DNA from: Syncephalis plumigaleata
Lineage: Eukaryota; Zoopagomycota; Zoopagomycetes; Zoopagales; Piptocephalidaceae
Direction: 5' to 3'
DNA length: 64,000 nucleotides
NCBI GenBank assembly: GCA_025201365.1
Contig: JAIXMF010000013.1
Span: 248,001-312,000 of the forward strand
Positions 49,411-60,606 of this stretch are shown here, piece by piece (position 1 is the stretch's first letter; each line of letters opens with the position of its first letter). The notes under the pieces are model-generated. The model made no database searches. It was not told the origin of the DNA and saw nothing but the letters and a program-made list of their open reading frames with translations. The translations under genes were made by a program, and so were the position numbers.

Positions 49411-51283
49411 ATGGATAACTCGAACTGTTTGGTAGATGGGTGTATTATGACTTGTCAACAAGCACATTAACTCGACAATGTTCGTATCGCATTGATAATG
49501 TGGATCGATCATTCGGGAATCGAGTAACAAATTATCAACGTGATGATGATGCTGCTGCTGATAATGATGATCAGCATTTTTGTCCAACCTCCATCGACAA
49601 TACCAATATTCATTGTCAAGAAGTGTTTGATTCCTCCATTGCGTCAACTTCCATGGCAAATGACAATGAACAATCAACGTTTGCTACATGCTTAGCATAC
49701 GAGCGTACTGGGAATGTGCAAGTATCCTTACCGTCAAGCGAGGTGGCCAATTCGATCCATTCTCACCACGAGGAAAATATGCAAGCGGGTACTGTGACCA
49801 CTGCATCTATGATGCAGCTGCAGTGTCTGCTTAGTATACCATCCGTCGAGTGTTATCGAGTGTTCCATGGCCATCAACGCCTTCTGGCATCCGGTTTACT
49901 CGTGGTACGGCATGGTTACATTTACAGCAATGATGCCTCGGATGCTCCCCCGTCCTACGATGTTGTACTCGTAAATATTGGTGAGCATTTCCAAATTCCA
50001 CTGGTGTATCGTGGTCGTGCATGGCGATGCGGACGAATGCAATGGATGGTCTCGGTATCGGGAGAAGAGTTCCCAGTTAAACTTGTATTTGACATGCAGT
50101 AAGTGTTACTATGATAACGAAGAGAAGAATAGACAGAAAGCAGGTATATAGTTCCTCCCATTTACAATATTTTCTATTTCTATTCTATTCATTCCTGTTA
50201 GAACTTGCAAGGAGCATATCCTTGAATGGCATCAATTATTAGAGCGATATACTATCTATGATCCTGATGCATGGGAGGAACTCATATTTACGGATGATAT
50301 AGCCGCAATACCGACGGATCCATTGCCCTCCTATGAATATGTGGTATGTGTAACACTGTCTAGTACAATATCCAGTCGTTCTAACGATTAGTGTTCAGCT
50401 GATGGAGATAGTGTTCATGGCGTATAGCAGGTCAGTGAGCAACTGGATGATTGGCGTGTCTAATGCGGCAGCGGATAAACTACGCCGCGTTGGTGGTACA
50501 ATTGGCACAATCGCCTATCTGTAAGTTAACATCATGTAATAATGATTATTATGACATTGGTTATGTAACCTTTTTCTATCTACACTAGCACCACTCGTAA
50601 TATACGACAACGAAATCGTATCACGATAGACGAGGCGACGAGCAAGACCGTGTAGTAAATGTACATCCACTGTTGATGACCATCACACCACAGTGGCACC
50701 ATGTACTTCTTTGAAGGCCATTCCCATCCAGACTAACAGGATATATACCGCTTCCGGTAATATTCAAGGACATGTACTAGCTATGGCACAACATACTGGA
50801 CAGCTCACGAATGGTAATGCATCGTCATTCATCGTATACCTATTGCTAATTAGTATATTGTATAGCTATCACATCCATTGGACAGTCTGCATTGAAGGGT
50901 CTATCGCAACTACTATTTGGACAGGAACGTGAGATTATGGTAAGTGATTTTATTGTTGATATAATTGAAATGCAATTAGCTTATGTATCACATCATGTAA
51001 AGGCATACTCATCATCTCTACATCGTGTACGAGGTCAAACGGGAATTGCCGTCGATATTCTATGTCAAGGTGTAATGGAAGGCGCTCAGTCGGCCACCAG
51101 TAGTGTTTTCGAAAGCTTTGCCACGTTTGTCGAGTATAGGTAACAATGATGTAATGAGCATTAATCCCTACATACTTACACATTCATTATTTATACATAA
51201 TTTGTAGATATGGTACAAATACTGAACAGTTCATACGACAAGTCGTACACAATATTACACAAAGGGAATCAATCGAGGATTAG
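49411..51283 (+). CDS. Spartin-like protein with senescence domain, frame slips
   Basis: The N-terminal part (to 50098) holds LLSIPSVECYRVF, LLASGLLVVRHGYIY and PSYDVVLVNIGEHFQIPLV, the beta-rich region seen ahead of the senescence domain in fungal spartin homologues. The later exons resemble the senescence/spartin domain: VSNWMIGVSNAAADKLRRVG, IYTASGNIQGHVLAMAQ, IGQSALKGLSQLLFG, then VMEGAQSATSSVFES and VEYRYGTNTEQFIRQVV, ending at 51283. Spartin-type proteins sit on lipid droplets and endosomes. Exon edges: donor near 50099, exons from about 50202, 50591, 50865 and 51208. The start ATG 49411 (MDNSNCLVDG) needs a one-base slip near 49440, and two further slips lie between about 50650 and 50705. 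The assignment is moderate and rests on the C-terminal block. Confidence 0.65.
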
Positions 51284-51877
51284 TATAATTGTACTCCTCT
51301 CCATTCACTTGTAACAGTATCGATTATTAGATATTTCTTGGTGATAACTAGTTTATTAATAGAAATATATAGATTTATTATTTCATTACTATCATATGTT
51401 AGTATTATTAATGAGTATACACATGTCTTTGTAGTGATAATGGCTTATAGTGTGTTGATTGAAATTACTATTGTTTGTCTTGCAAACTATCATTGTAGTA
51501 CAAATTCACGTGGATGCTATCCGACCAATCAAAAGTCATGCTCAAAACAGTTCAGGTATTACTGCGTTCTTCGGTGACGTTTTACCGCTTCTTCTTGCTA
51601 CAAATATTTCATTCGTATCGACTTCTTTAACCGTTCGTTTGTCTTTGTCCCTACCTGCATTCCCTTCCAGCTCACACTCTTTCCTCACTCTTGAAAGCAA
51701 CTAGTGTGCCACTTCCTCTACTTCGTATTATATCCTGCGTTACCTAGTGACAAGTACAGCGACGGTTGATAGGTAGCTTCTCTCGTTCTTTCCCTTCTCT
51801 TCTTTCCACTTTCCACTGCTTCATTTCAATTCCTCACTCTGTCTATATTGAAATAAGCAAGCAAGCAAGCATACAAC
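51284..51877. promoter_or_regulatory. Pyruvate carboxylase upstream region with CT-rich tract
   Basis: About 590 bp upstream of the carboxylase start. A pyrimidine-rich stretch (about 51776-51843) precedes a short AAGCAAGCAAGCAAGC repeat just before the ATG. This fits a housekeeping fungal promoter; no named factor site was recognised. Confidence 0.35.
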
Positions 51878-54800
51878 ATGCAACCAACACTCGAGTGTCT
51901 TCGTCGTGGTAGTATTGGCGCTAACGCTAACTCTAAGGTGCTCGTGGCCAATCGAGGCGAGATTGCTACACGCGTTTTTCGGTCGGCACACGAGATTGGA
52001 CTACGTACCGTGGCAATTTACAGTCATGAAGACCGGTTCTCCCTGCATCGCTCTCATTCCGACGGTAGTTTTCTTATTGGCAAACCAGGCGAGTACAGTC
52101 CAGTTGGTGCCTATCTCGCGCAAGATGAAATCATTCGTATTGCCCTGCAACAAGGTGTCGACGTTATCCATCCTGGTTATGGTTTTCTGTCAGAAAACGC
52201 AGAATTTGCACGCAAGGTCGAGCAAGCCGGTATTGCATTTGCCGGTCCATCCGCAGATGTCATTGAGAAGTTGGGCGACAAAACACGCGCTCGTCAAATT
52301 GGTAAGTAATAGAGAGAAGAGAAGAGGAGAAAGCGGAATACGGCAAGTCAACCTTCCGGATGTAGAGGATACTGCTTAATAATAATAATAATAAGTACTA
52401 TTATTGCCTGGGGCCAAAAACTTTATTGAAAATTTGTTAACTATGTGAGCTAATGGGGGGTGAAAGGGAATATTAGTAGGCTAGTGAGCAAAGAGGAAAC
52501 CGACAATAAAGGAGAAAAGTTAACTCTCCGCACCAGGCATAAGGGTCTGTGGATGGGTGGGAGAGATGGCCAACAAACGAATAAAGGAGAAAAGTAGTGG
52601 TCGCCGGTGAGCTGGACTCACCGGCTCCTTTATAAAGATTTTTGGCCTCTCATCAATAAAACGCTATTTAAAATTAAAATAGCGCTATTATTGCCTATTG
52701 TCCGGAGGTCTTATAACATGAAGTTATAAAAAGCATAGTCAAATGGATGAGGGACATATTCTGGCCGCGCGTACCTTTGCATCGAGCTTATGGTCTCCCA
52801 TAGACCATAATGCATGATTCGCGAAGCGTCTACACCAATACTGTGTGTAGCTGAAGTGAATGTACGTCGAATGCTATGGGACATCATCGAATTAGCAACG
52901 GCTGCTGGCACGCCCGCTTGCTTTAACACCTCTCTTAGAATCCCCGTAACTGTAACACTGCTCCTAAATATCTCTTTAGAGGAGAACACGGGAACCCAAA
53001 ACGTTGGTTCCGTGTTGTTGATGTATGATGCCGACTCCAGGTATCGGCGAATGAGGGGGGCGGCGATGGTTTTAGTGGTGTCGATGTTGATAGGCCGTCC
53101 AGGTTCATGCGTATGACGCTTAGAACCATGAACCACTACCCGTAGGGTAGGGCCTACCAATTGCACGTCACTCTTCTGAAGTTTCATCAGAGAGGACGCG
53201 CGCAACCCACACAATAAACCTACTAAAACCACCACCAGGTCGCGCAGCTCCTTTTGGCTTGGAGACTGCGTATCCCCCGACACCAATGGGGCCAGCCAGG
53301 AGGATGCGAAAAAGTTGTGATTGGAGGATACGGTGGGTCGTTCAGTGTACGACCACGACGCGTATCCTCTCGTTAGTTGTGCAACCAACGAGCCCTCGAT
53401 TTCCGGGAAGCCGAGATGCTCGTTGATTGACCGTAGCGCCGAAAGGCGCGATTGAATTGTGGATGGAGCCAGTTCTCGCAGACTGGCTGTGGCGATGTAA
53501 GCTGCTAATGTACCCACCTGCAAAGGGAATGGCGGCTCGTTATGTAACTCACAAAAACGCGTATAATTAGTCACATGCGAAGTGTATGTATTCCACGATG
53601 CTGCTGTATACTGCCGTTCGAATAACAACATAAGCCGCTCACGCTGCTCATCGCTCACGTTGACAGGTAGATTCAGTTGTTGCATCCAACTTCGCACCAT
53701 CTGGGCGCGCAAAGTCTCGCTCCGTCCAACCGGGCTACCAATATCTTCCAAGCGGGATTGACGAGAGGCTCCGGCATTACGTCGGTGTTGGACAATATGT
53801 TCGCCCATACCCGAGGTGAGTCTACCTCCAATGTGGAAACCATCAGCTTGAGCACCAACGGCCACCAAGGTTGACTGGTCCATCTGGGCAATATGACGGT
53901 AGCCTGCGCCTGATCTCTTACCAGCTTGTTGAGGATTACCCCGATGAGTCCGAAAGGAGGGTTGATGAAGTTGTTCTCCCCTTTCCATGACCACTGTAGA
54001 GCGTCCACTCCTTCGCAGCCATCGTTGACGTTGAGCGAGTTGTAGCGCGGTAGCTGTGCGTTCCACCCGGCTGCGAATCGATCGATTGTGTGAGGTCCGT
54101 ATGCGTCTTCTATCTCTTGAAACATTGCTTTGGGTAGTTGCCAATCTGATTTTTGTATTATTCGCGACAAGAAATCCGCTTCTACGTTGTATCTTCCTGG
54201 CAAATATTGAATCAACCCCAATAGCTGTATCTTGTTTCGTTGACATAGCTCCCATACGCGTCTCACGATGCTGTGCAAGGAAGCGCTGGAAGATGCGTGT
54301 GCATTTAGCGCGCCAATCGATGCCTGCGCGTCCATTCGGGCCTGTGCTGTGGAATTGTGTAGGAAAGTCTTGAAGGCCGTTACGCCGTATAAAAGCCCCA
54401 ACGCCTCTCGATGGACAATGTGCAACTCTTTCTCCTCCTCTGACCACTGACCGTAAGCTAATCTTTCCCGTCCTCCTTCTTCCACCATTGTCGCTCCCCA
54501 CCCTTCGTCTGACGCGTCGGTAGTAATGGTGAACTGTGCTGGACGTTGCTTTATCGGTGCGGCTGGCTGATCGCTCACGATTCGTAAGATTCGTCGCATC
54601 TCCCGTATACTGGCGTTGCTGACCTTGACTTTGACCTTCCAACTTTCCTTTCCGCGTAGATCGTTGTATAGCGCTCTGAGATGTATCATGATGTATGGAA
54701 TCGCGTGTCGTGCGGCTATGACAATGCCTGTAACCTGAGCTAACTGCTTTGCGTCGAGCTTTCGCGTCTTCTTGGCACACTCTTTTAAGGCGTGTAATAA

Positions 54801-57800
54801 GGTAAGCTTTATTTTTTCGCGATACGCGTCGGTTAATTGAAACTCCATCTTTGCAAAATCTAACCGATAACCGAGATGATCTATGACTTGCGTAGGTGTC
54901 CAAGTACATTTTGTTGGATGCGCTCGTAGACCTAAGCTCCTCAACAGTAGCTGTACCTTTTGTGGCCATCCTTCCTTCTTCTGCTGCTGGTCGAGTAGGA
55001 TCAGAAAATCGTCCAAGTAAGCTAGACATCGCAAACCTAGCCCGCGCAAATACTGTACCATGGGTCGCATTACCTTGACGAAGAAATAAGGAGACAGGTT
55101 CCAACCGAACGGTAGAGTCTGATACTGGTAATACTTTCCTAGTATCTTCGTTTGGAAGTACTGTTGCTGACTGGGCCTGATTCCTACTGCTAGATAGCCG
55201 TCCTTTAAATCGAAGGCGATAGCGGAGTCGTTGGGTTGTGCCAGATATTTTAACACGCGCAGGTCTTCGTATCGCATAGGCATTTCCTGACAATGCTGAT
55301 TCAAATAACGTAGGTCGATTATCAGTCGATAGCCTTGCGGTTTGCGAGGAATCAAGAAGGTTGGTGAGACGTATTTGGCTTGACTCTCTGGGATTTCGAT
55401 TATTGCACCGGCTTGCAACAACCGTTGAACTTCCAATTCGAGGAACTGGACTTCCGCTGGGTCGCGGGCCTGGTAGGATTGATGATGAAAAGGTGAGGGC
55501 GCGCCTGCTGCTGCCCAAGGTACCGTCACACCACGCCGGATCCACTTCAACACTCTTCCGTTCGCCCCTATATGATGCCACCGTTTCCAGGCCGATCTTA
55601 CACTTAAGTGCAGGGGCCGATCGCCTGGAGGTGGCGAGTTCGAATCAGGCATGACCGGCACCGCCCGCCGGACCGCCATTTCGAGTTGTATTGGCGGGTT
55701 TCTTGGCGTCGGTAGCCGTTGAAGCCTTTGATTTGCTGCTAGACGATTGGTTTGCAGTTCGATGAGCCTGCATACTTTCCTTCTTCCTCAGCGCACGGAG
55801 TATCTCAGCTTGGGTATTGTGTGTGTATCGAATCATACCGACCGAATCCAATCTAGACTCCACCTGTCGAATAGCGTCGTCGCTCAAATCCAAACGAGCT
55901 CTCACCATCGAATAGCGGGTAAGTACGGTACGCTCTATCACCTGTAGGATGCTGGCTACTATCAAATACCCAGGCGATCCTTTTTTCAACTCAACGTTCC
56001 AAGCTGACCACGCCTGCATGGTTCTGATGATGTACAAAACCAGCGATAACATCGCGCGTCCCTCTCGCTGTCCTTCTCCCGTTAACTTTGGGAAAATTTC
56101 ATCGTGAATGGTTGAGAGATTTTGCGGCCGTGGATCCACATAATTAACAACGGGAATAAAACCCAAGAAGGGAGTCAATAATTCATGCGACTGAGCATAT
56201 TCCGACGGCGATTCATAGAAATGTGTAATCCGAAGCAAAAATTCGACAAATTGCGGCGATGTTGGATCGAACTCCACTGGAACTTCCGCTTCTTTTTCGT
56301 TTGTAATTTTTATATTCCCACGAGGGTCCTCGTCCTCGGACGCTTCATCAGGGTCTAGCTGATTCTCGCTCGCCTCCCGCTGTTCCCTCTCGCGTTGCAT
56401 AATCTGTGCAACCTGTCGTGCCCGTTCAACATCTTGGACACCCTCCTGTATTAGACCGGGTGCTTCGGCCTCCTGACTAGCACCTGCCCTCGTACCGTTC
56501 GCCTGCAGATCATTATTGTTTGCACGATCCGAAGCTCCAGTTGGGCGATGGGGGTTCTGTAACATCCTTTGAGACACTAGATCTGCTATTGCGGCCATAT
56601 CCTCCTGACATATGCGCACAGCAGCAGGCTCTTCGTCTTCGAAATTCTGTTGACTTGACCCGTCCGACATGTTATAAAATAAAATATATGGAAATATAGA
56701 TAGATAAAGGTAAGAATATTCTTCAATAAAAAATTTTGACTTGCTAGAACGCTTTATTCAGTTGTTTGCCGAGAGAGATGGCCAACAAACGAATAAAGGA
56801 GAAAAGTAGTGGTCGCCGGTGAGCTGGACTCACCGGCTCCTTTATAAAGATTTTTGGCCTCTCATCAATAAAACGCTATTTAAAATTAAAATAGCGCTAT
56901 TAATAATAATCATTACTACTTGATACTCTGCCTATTAGCCATTGAATGTGGTGTACCGGTTATTCCCGGAACACCCGGTCCAGTTGAAACATTAACACAG
57001 GCCGAAGCATTTTGTAACGAGCATGGATTCCCCATTATCATTAAGGCGGCCATGGGTGGTGGTGGTCGTGGTATGCGCGTGGTTAATAACAAGTCTGAAC
57101 TAGCCAGTGCATTCGAACGTGCGCAAAGTGAAGCATTGGCCGCATTTGGTGATGGCACCGTGTTCATCGAACGCTTCCTCGCTCGTCCACGTCATATCGA
57201 GGTGCAACTCTTGGCCGATAACGCAGGCAATGTTATTCACTTATTCGAACGTGACTGCTCCGTGCAACGTCGTCATCAAAAAGTAGTTGAAATCGCACCT
57301 GCTCGTTTCCTCGATGTAAGTGAATATTCATTATGATAATATACGCGTATGATACTAATTCATTCCATGATAATGAATAGGAAAAAGTACGACAGGCCAT
57401 TTTAGATGATGCAGTCAAGATGGCTCGCTACGTCAAGTATCGAAATGCAGGTACAGCCGAATTCTTAGTCGATCAACAAGGTCGACACTATTTCATCGAG
57501 ATCAATCCTCGTATTCAAGTGGAGCACACTATCACAGGCAAGTAATCACAATGATGTCATGATAATAAATGAGCATTAGCTAATAGATTATCATTATCGT
57601 AAATATATAGAGGAAATCACGGGTATTGACATTGTAGCCGCTCAATTACGAATTGCCTTTGGTATGACACTACCGGAATTGGAGTTAACGCAAGAGTCTA
57701 TTCAAATACGTGGTTATGCCATCCAATGTCGTATTACTACTGAGGATCCACAGCAAGGATTCCAACCGGACACCGGTCGAATTGAAGTGTATCGATCTGC

Positions 57801-60606
57801 CGGTGGTCCCGGTGTACGATTGGACGGTGCTAGTGGCTTTGCCGGCAGTATTATTACACCACACTACGATTCCTTGTTGGTTAAGCTCACTTGTCGTGGT
57901 ACCACCTATACCGCCACGGTTGGTCGTGTATTCCGTGCACTTACCGAGTTCCGTATTCGTGGTGTTAAAACGAATATTCCCTTCTTGCAACGACTCATTA
58001 TGCATGATACCTTCCGTCATCATATTTGCTGGACGACATTCATTGACGATACGCCCGAGCTATTCCAATTGATTCGTAGTCTTAATCGTGCACAACGATT
58101 ACTAAGCTATCTAGGTGATTTGGCGGTCAATGGCAGTAGTATCAAGGGACAAATGGTAAATATATATATATGTGTGTGTGTATGTAGCAGTTTATTAATG
58201 CAATCTCACTAGGGTGAACCAACTTATTGTGAAGCATTACGCGTTCCAGTATTGCCACCACCATCTACGTCAAAGAACAATGCCAATGAACCAGTACCCG
58301 ACACTACACAATCATGTAAGGAGGGTTGGCGTAACTTGTTGTTGGAGCAAGGACCCGAGGCATTTGCTCAAGCGGTTCGACGTCATCCCGGTACATTGAT
58401 CATGGACACTACGTGGCGTGACGCGCATCAAAGTCTACTGGCCACTCGATTGCGTACCATTGACATTACTCGTGTGGCGGCAGTGTCATCGCATGCATTC
58501 AAGAACGCGTTTAGCATGGAGATGTGGGGCGGTGCCACATTCGATGTTGCCATGCGATTCCTTCATGAAGATCCATGGGATCGTTTGAAGAAGCTACGCG
58601 CCCTATGTCCCAATATTCCCTTCCAAATGTTATTACGCGGTGCTAATGCCGTCGGTTACACCTCCTATCCCGACAATGTCACCTACGAGTTTTGCAAGAA
58701 GGCGCGAGACTACGGTATAGACGTGTTCCGTGTATTCGACAGTCTCAACTACATGGAGAATCTCAAACTTGGTATGGATGCGGTACGTCAAGCGGGCGGT
58801 GTTATCGAAGCAGTGATTTGTTATACCGGTAAGTGTCGACTAATAGGAACGGAATAATTCACCAGTTTACCATAATCATCATGTACTAGGTGATGTGTCG
58901 AATCCCAGTAAAACCAAGTACAATCTCGACTACTATCTTAATCTGACGGGTGAACTCGTCAAGGAGGGTGCTCATATCCTTGGTATTAAAGATATGGCCG
59001 GTTTATTGAAGCCGAAAGCGGCCACTCTACTGGTGAAGGCCATAAGGGAAAAGTTCCCCGATCTACCCATTCATGTGCACACGCATGACACGGCCGGTAC
59101 AGGTGTGGCGAGTATGCTAGCGGCAGCAGAAGCAGGAGCAGACGTGGTTGACGTTGCCGTCGATAGTAAGTGATGCACACATCAACAAATAATGGTAGTA
59201 GTAGCGATATTAATGGCAGCCATGATTAGGTATGTCCGGTTTAACGTCACAACCATCCATGGGCGCACTAGTAGGAGCACTACAAAATACACCATTAGAC
59301 ACGGGTATTAGACATGCCGACGTGCTAGCCATCAATGCCTATTGGGAACAGATTCGTATGTTGTACAGCTGTTTCGATCCAGGCCTCAAGAGTGGTGACT
59401 CTGGTGTATATGACCATGAAATGCCTGGTGGCCAGTACACGAATCTACTATTCCAGGCTAGAACATTGGGATTAGGCGAGCAATGGGAAGAGGTGAAGCG
59501 AGCCTACCAAGAGGCCAATCAATTATGCGGCGATATTGTCAAAGTGACACCATCCTCGAAGGTGGTCGGTGATCTGGCTCAATTCATGGTGTCCAACCAA
59601 TTGACGGCGGAACAAGTCAAGGAGAAGGCGCGTTCCTTGTCATTCCCCACGTCGGTGGTCGAGTTCTTCCAGGGACATTTGGGTCAACCGGTGGGCGGAT
59701 TCCCTGAACCACTTCGATCCAATGTAGGTGTACATCATTCGTCTATTCATGAGATAGAACAATCACTAATGCCATTGGCAATCCACTATAGATTATTAAG
59801 GGATTACCCCCTATCGATGGTCGTCCCGGTGCATCTATGGAACCATTTGATTTCGAAGGACTACGAAGTAAACTCGAGAAGACCCATAATGGTCGTCAAG
59901 TGCGTGATGTCGATCTTATTAGTGCTGCACTCTATCCAAAGGTGTATGAGGAATTCCAGAGTACAGTGGAGAAATACGGCGATCTATCCATCTTGCCTAC
60001 GCAATACTTTTTGGCCAAGCCTCATGTTAATGAGGAATTCGAAGTGGAACTGGAACCGGGCAAGATGCTCATTATTAAGCTGCTTGCCATCGGTCCATTA
60101 AACGTGCACACAGGTATGCGTGACGTGTTTTTTGAGCTGAACGGCGAGACTCGTATGGTTGGCATTGAAGATAAGGGTGCAGGCAAGTGTTGACACCATA
60201 CTAGTGATAATAGCGATCACCATATAGCTAACTATTATTGTTATTGAATTACTATAGCGGTCGAGCATGTACAACGTGTCAGGGCTGATACCAACGAACC
60301 TGGTGATGTCGGTTGTCCCATGTCAGGTGTAGTGGTCGAGGTGCGAGTCAAGGGTAAGTGTACACGTACACGCTAATAGTCCATCGTGTCTCTCCTTCTC
60401 TTCCACGAATCGTTGACTAATGATATAATATGCACGATACAGAGGGTGTACACGTTAATGATGGCGATCCTATCTGTGTATTGAGTGCCATGAAGATGGA
60501 GACAGTAGTGTCGGCACCTGTATCCGGTCGAGTGGAGCGTATAGTAGTGGCTGCCAATGATTCACTAGTGGCCGGTGATCTTATCGCTCATATCGTCAAG
60601 GATTAA
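51878..60606 (+). CDS. PYC: Pyruvate carboxylase, 10 exons, intron 1 carries a retroelement
   Basis: Biotin-dependent conversion of pyruvate to oxaloacetate. Exons 51878-52301, 56939-57315, 57381-57537, 57611-58155, 58213-58828, 58890-59165, 59230-59723, 59792-60182, 60258-60353 and 60443-60606 sum to exactly 1180 codons (1179 aa), the normal length. Biotin carboxylase domain: [40 protein letters not shown] and [11 protein letters not shown]. Carboxyltransferase domain: [30 protein letters not shown]. Biotinyl domain: SAMKME, with the biotin Lys near residue 1143. No mitochondrial leader is evident, so it is probably cytosolic as in most fungi. Intron 1 (52302-56938, 4.6 kb) is about 60 times longer than the others and contains an antisense DIRS-like element; both its splice sites are intact. 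The introns after exons 3 and 8 use GC donors. Confidence 0.96.
52561..52690 (-). repeat. DIRS-like element direct repeat, internal 3' copy
   Basis: A 130-bp block beginning GAGAGATGGCCAACAAACG (plus strand) and ending AATAGCGCTATTA. It includes a GC-rich palindrome CCGGTGAGCTGGACTCACCGG. It is identical, as read by eye, to 56773-56902. It is followed on the plus strand by TTGCCT, which is also found at the outer left end (about 52405-52410), as a split-repeat arrangement predicts. Confidence 0.9.
52711..53710 (-). CDS. DIRS-like element: tyrosine recombinase region
   Basis: The C-terminal third of a long open frame (reaching up to 55581) codes a phage-integrase-type tyrosine recombinase. 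It has a SAM-like N-terminal core-binding part ([16 protein letters not shown]) and a catalytic part with [11 protein letters not shown] (first Arg), SHSIRRTF (HxxR) and a C-terminal MQRYARP (Tyr). The upstream part of that frame runs antisense-free over the reverse transcriptase region and looks like overlap rather than a separate domain. In DIRS-group elements the recombinase inserts a circular DNA copy, so no target duplication is made. Retroelement gene, not host. Confidence 0.85.
53673..55679 (-). CDS. DIRS-like element: reverse transcriptase, RNase H and adenine-methylase-like domains
   Basis: A 668-codon open frame. The reverse transcriptase domain shows [19 protein letters not shown]-type [31 protein letters not shown] and the active site [10 protein letters not shown]. 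RNase H follows with [14 protein letters not shown]. The C-terminal part ([17 protein letters not shown] ... [11 protein letters not shown]) is the domain DIRS elements share that resembles DNA N6-adenine methylases, with NPPF in the catalytic position. The order RT-RNase H-methylase is diagnostic of the DIRS group. Confidence 0.88.
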   Translation of the reverse strand: MAVRRAVPVMPDSNSPPPGDRPLHLSVRSAWKRWHHIGANGRVLKWIRRGVTVPWAAAGAPSPFHHQSYQARDPAEVQFLELEVQRLLQAGAIIEIPESQAKYVSPTFLIPRKPQGYRLIIDLRYLNQHCQEMPMRYEDLRVLKYLAQPNDSAIAFDLKDGYLAVGIRPSQQQYFQTKILGKYYQYQTLPFGWNLSPYFFVKVMRPMVQYLRGLGLRCLAYLDDFLILLDQQQKKEGWPQKVQLLLRSLGLRAHPTKCTWTPTQVIDHLGYRLDFAKMEFQLTDAYREKIKLTLLHALKECAKKTRKLDAKQLAQVTGIVIAARHAIPYIMIHLRALYNDLRGKESWKVKVKVSNASIREMRRILRIVSDQPAAPIKQRPAQFTITTDASDEGWGATMVEEGGRERLAYGQWSEEEKELHIVHREALGLLYGVTAFKTFLHNSTAQARMDAQASIGALNAHASSSASLHSIVRRVWELCQRNKIQLLGLIQYLPGRYNVEADFLSRIIQKSDWQLPKAMFQEIEDAYGPHTIDRFAAGWNAQLPRYNSLNVNDGCEGVDALQWSWKGENNFINPPFGLIGVILNKLVRDQAQATVILPRWTSQPWWPLVLKLMVSTLEVDSPRVWANILSNTDVMPEPLVNPAWKILVARLDGARLCAPRWCEVGCNN
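55645..56670 (-). CDS. DIRS-like element: gag-like frame
   Basis: A 341-codon open frame at the element's 5' side, starting [15 protein letters not shown]. It has an acidic, Gln-rich first half, a helical second half, and a Lys/Ala/Ser-rich tail ending near the RT frame, with which it overlaps slightly. Position and composition fit the gag-like first gene of DIRS elements; no zinc knuckle is visible. Confidence 0.7.
   Translation of the reverse strand: MSDGSSQQNFEDEEPAAVRICQEDMAAIADLVSQRMLQNPHRPTGASDRANNNDLQANGTRAGASQEAEAPGLIQEGVQDVERARQVAQIMQREREQREASENQLDPDEASEDEDPRGNIKITNEKEAEVPVEFDPTSPQFVEFLLRITHFYESPSEYAQSHELLTPFLGFIPVVNYVDPRPQNLSTIHDEIFPKLTGEGQREGRAMLSLVLYIIRTMQAWSAWNVELKKGSPGYLIVASILQVIERTVLTRYSMVRARLDLSDDAIRQVESRLDSVGMIRYTHNTQAEILRALRKKESMQAHRTANQSSSSKSKASTATDAKKPANTTRNGGPAGGAGHA
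56773..56902 (-). repeat. DIRS-like element direct repeat, 5' terminal copy
   Basis: The terminal copy of the 130-bp repeat, same orientation and sequence as 52561-52690. It ends 36 bp upstream of the exon 2 acceptor of pyruvate carboxylase, leaving the presumed original intron end (TAATAATAATCATTACTAC onward) in place. Confidence 0.9.

Larger units (their letters stand above)
52400..56902 (-). mobile_element. DIRS-like tyrosine-recombinase retrotransposon
   Basis: A YR retroelement of about 4.5 kb lying antisense in intron 1 of pyruvate carboxylase. Parts, in its own direction: a 130-bp repeat (56773-56902), a gag-like frame, a frame with reverse transcriptase, RNase H and an adenine-methylase-like domain, an overlapping frame ending in a tyrosine recombinase, then a second copy of the 130-bp repeat (52561-52690) and an end region reaching about 52400. 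Direct rather than simple terminal inverted repeats, with a second repeat copy set inside the 3' end, recall the split-repeat layout of DIRS/Ngaro/PAT relatives. All conserved domains lie in open frames and the repeats read as identical, so it looks whole and young. Outer ends are uncertain by some tens of bases because both flanks are TAA-rich. Confidence 0.88.

Noticed and set aside
53711-55581. Upstream part of the 956-codon frame in the retroelement as a separate protein
   Set aside because: It overlaps the reverse transcriptase frame, is Arg/Ser-rich without any domain, and looks like a by-product of the RT coding sequence; only the recombinase end is supported.
59724-59791. Suspected frameshift in pyruvate carboxylase
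   Set aside because: A GTAGGT...TAG intron removes the segment and restores the family sequence ([15 protein letters not shown]), so no slip is needed.
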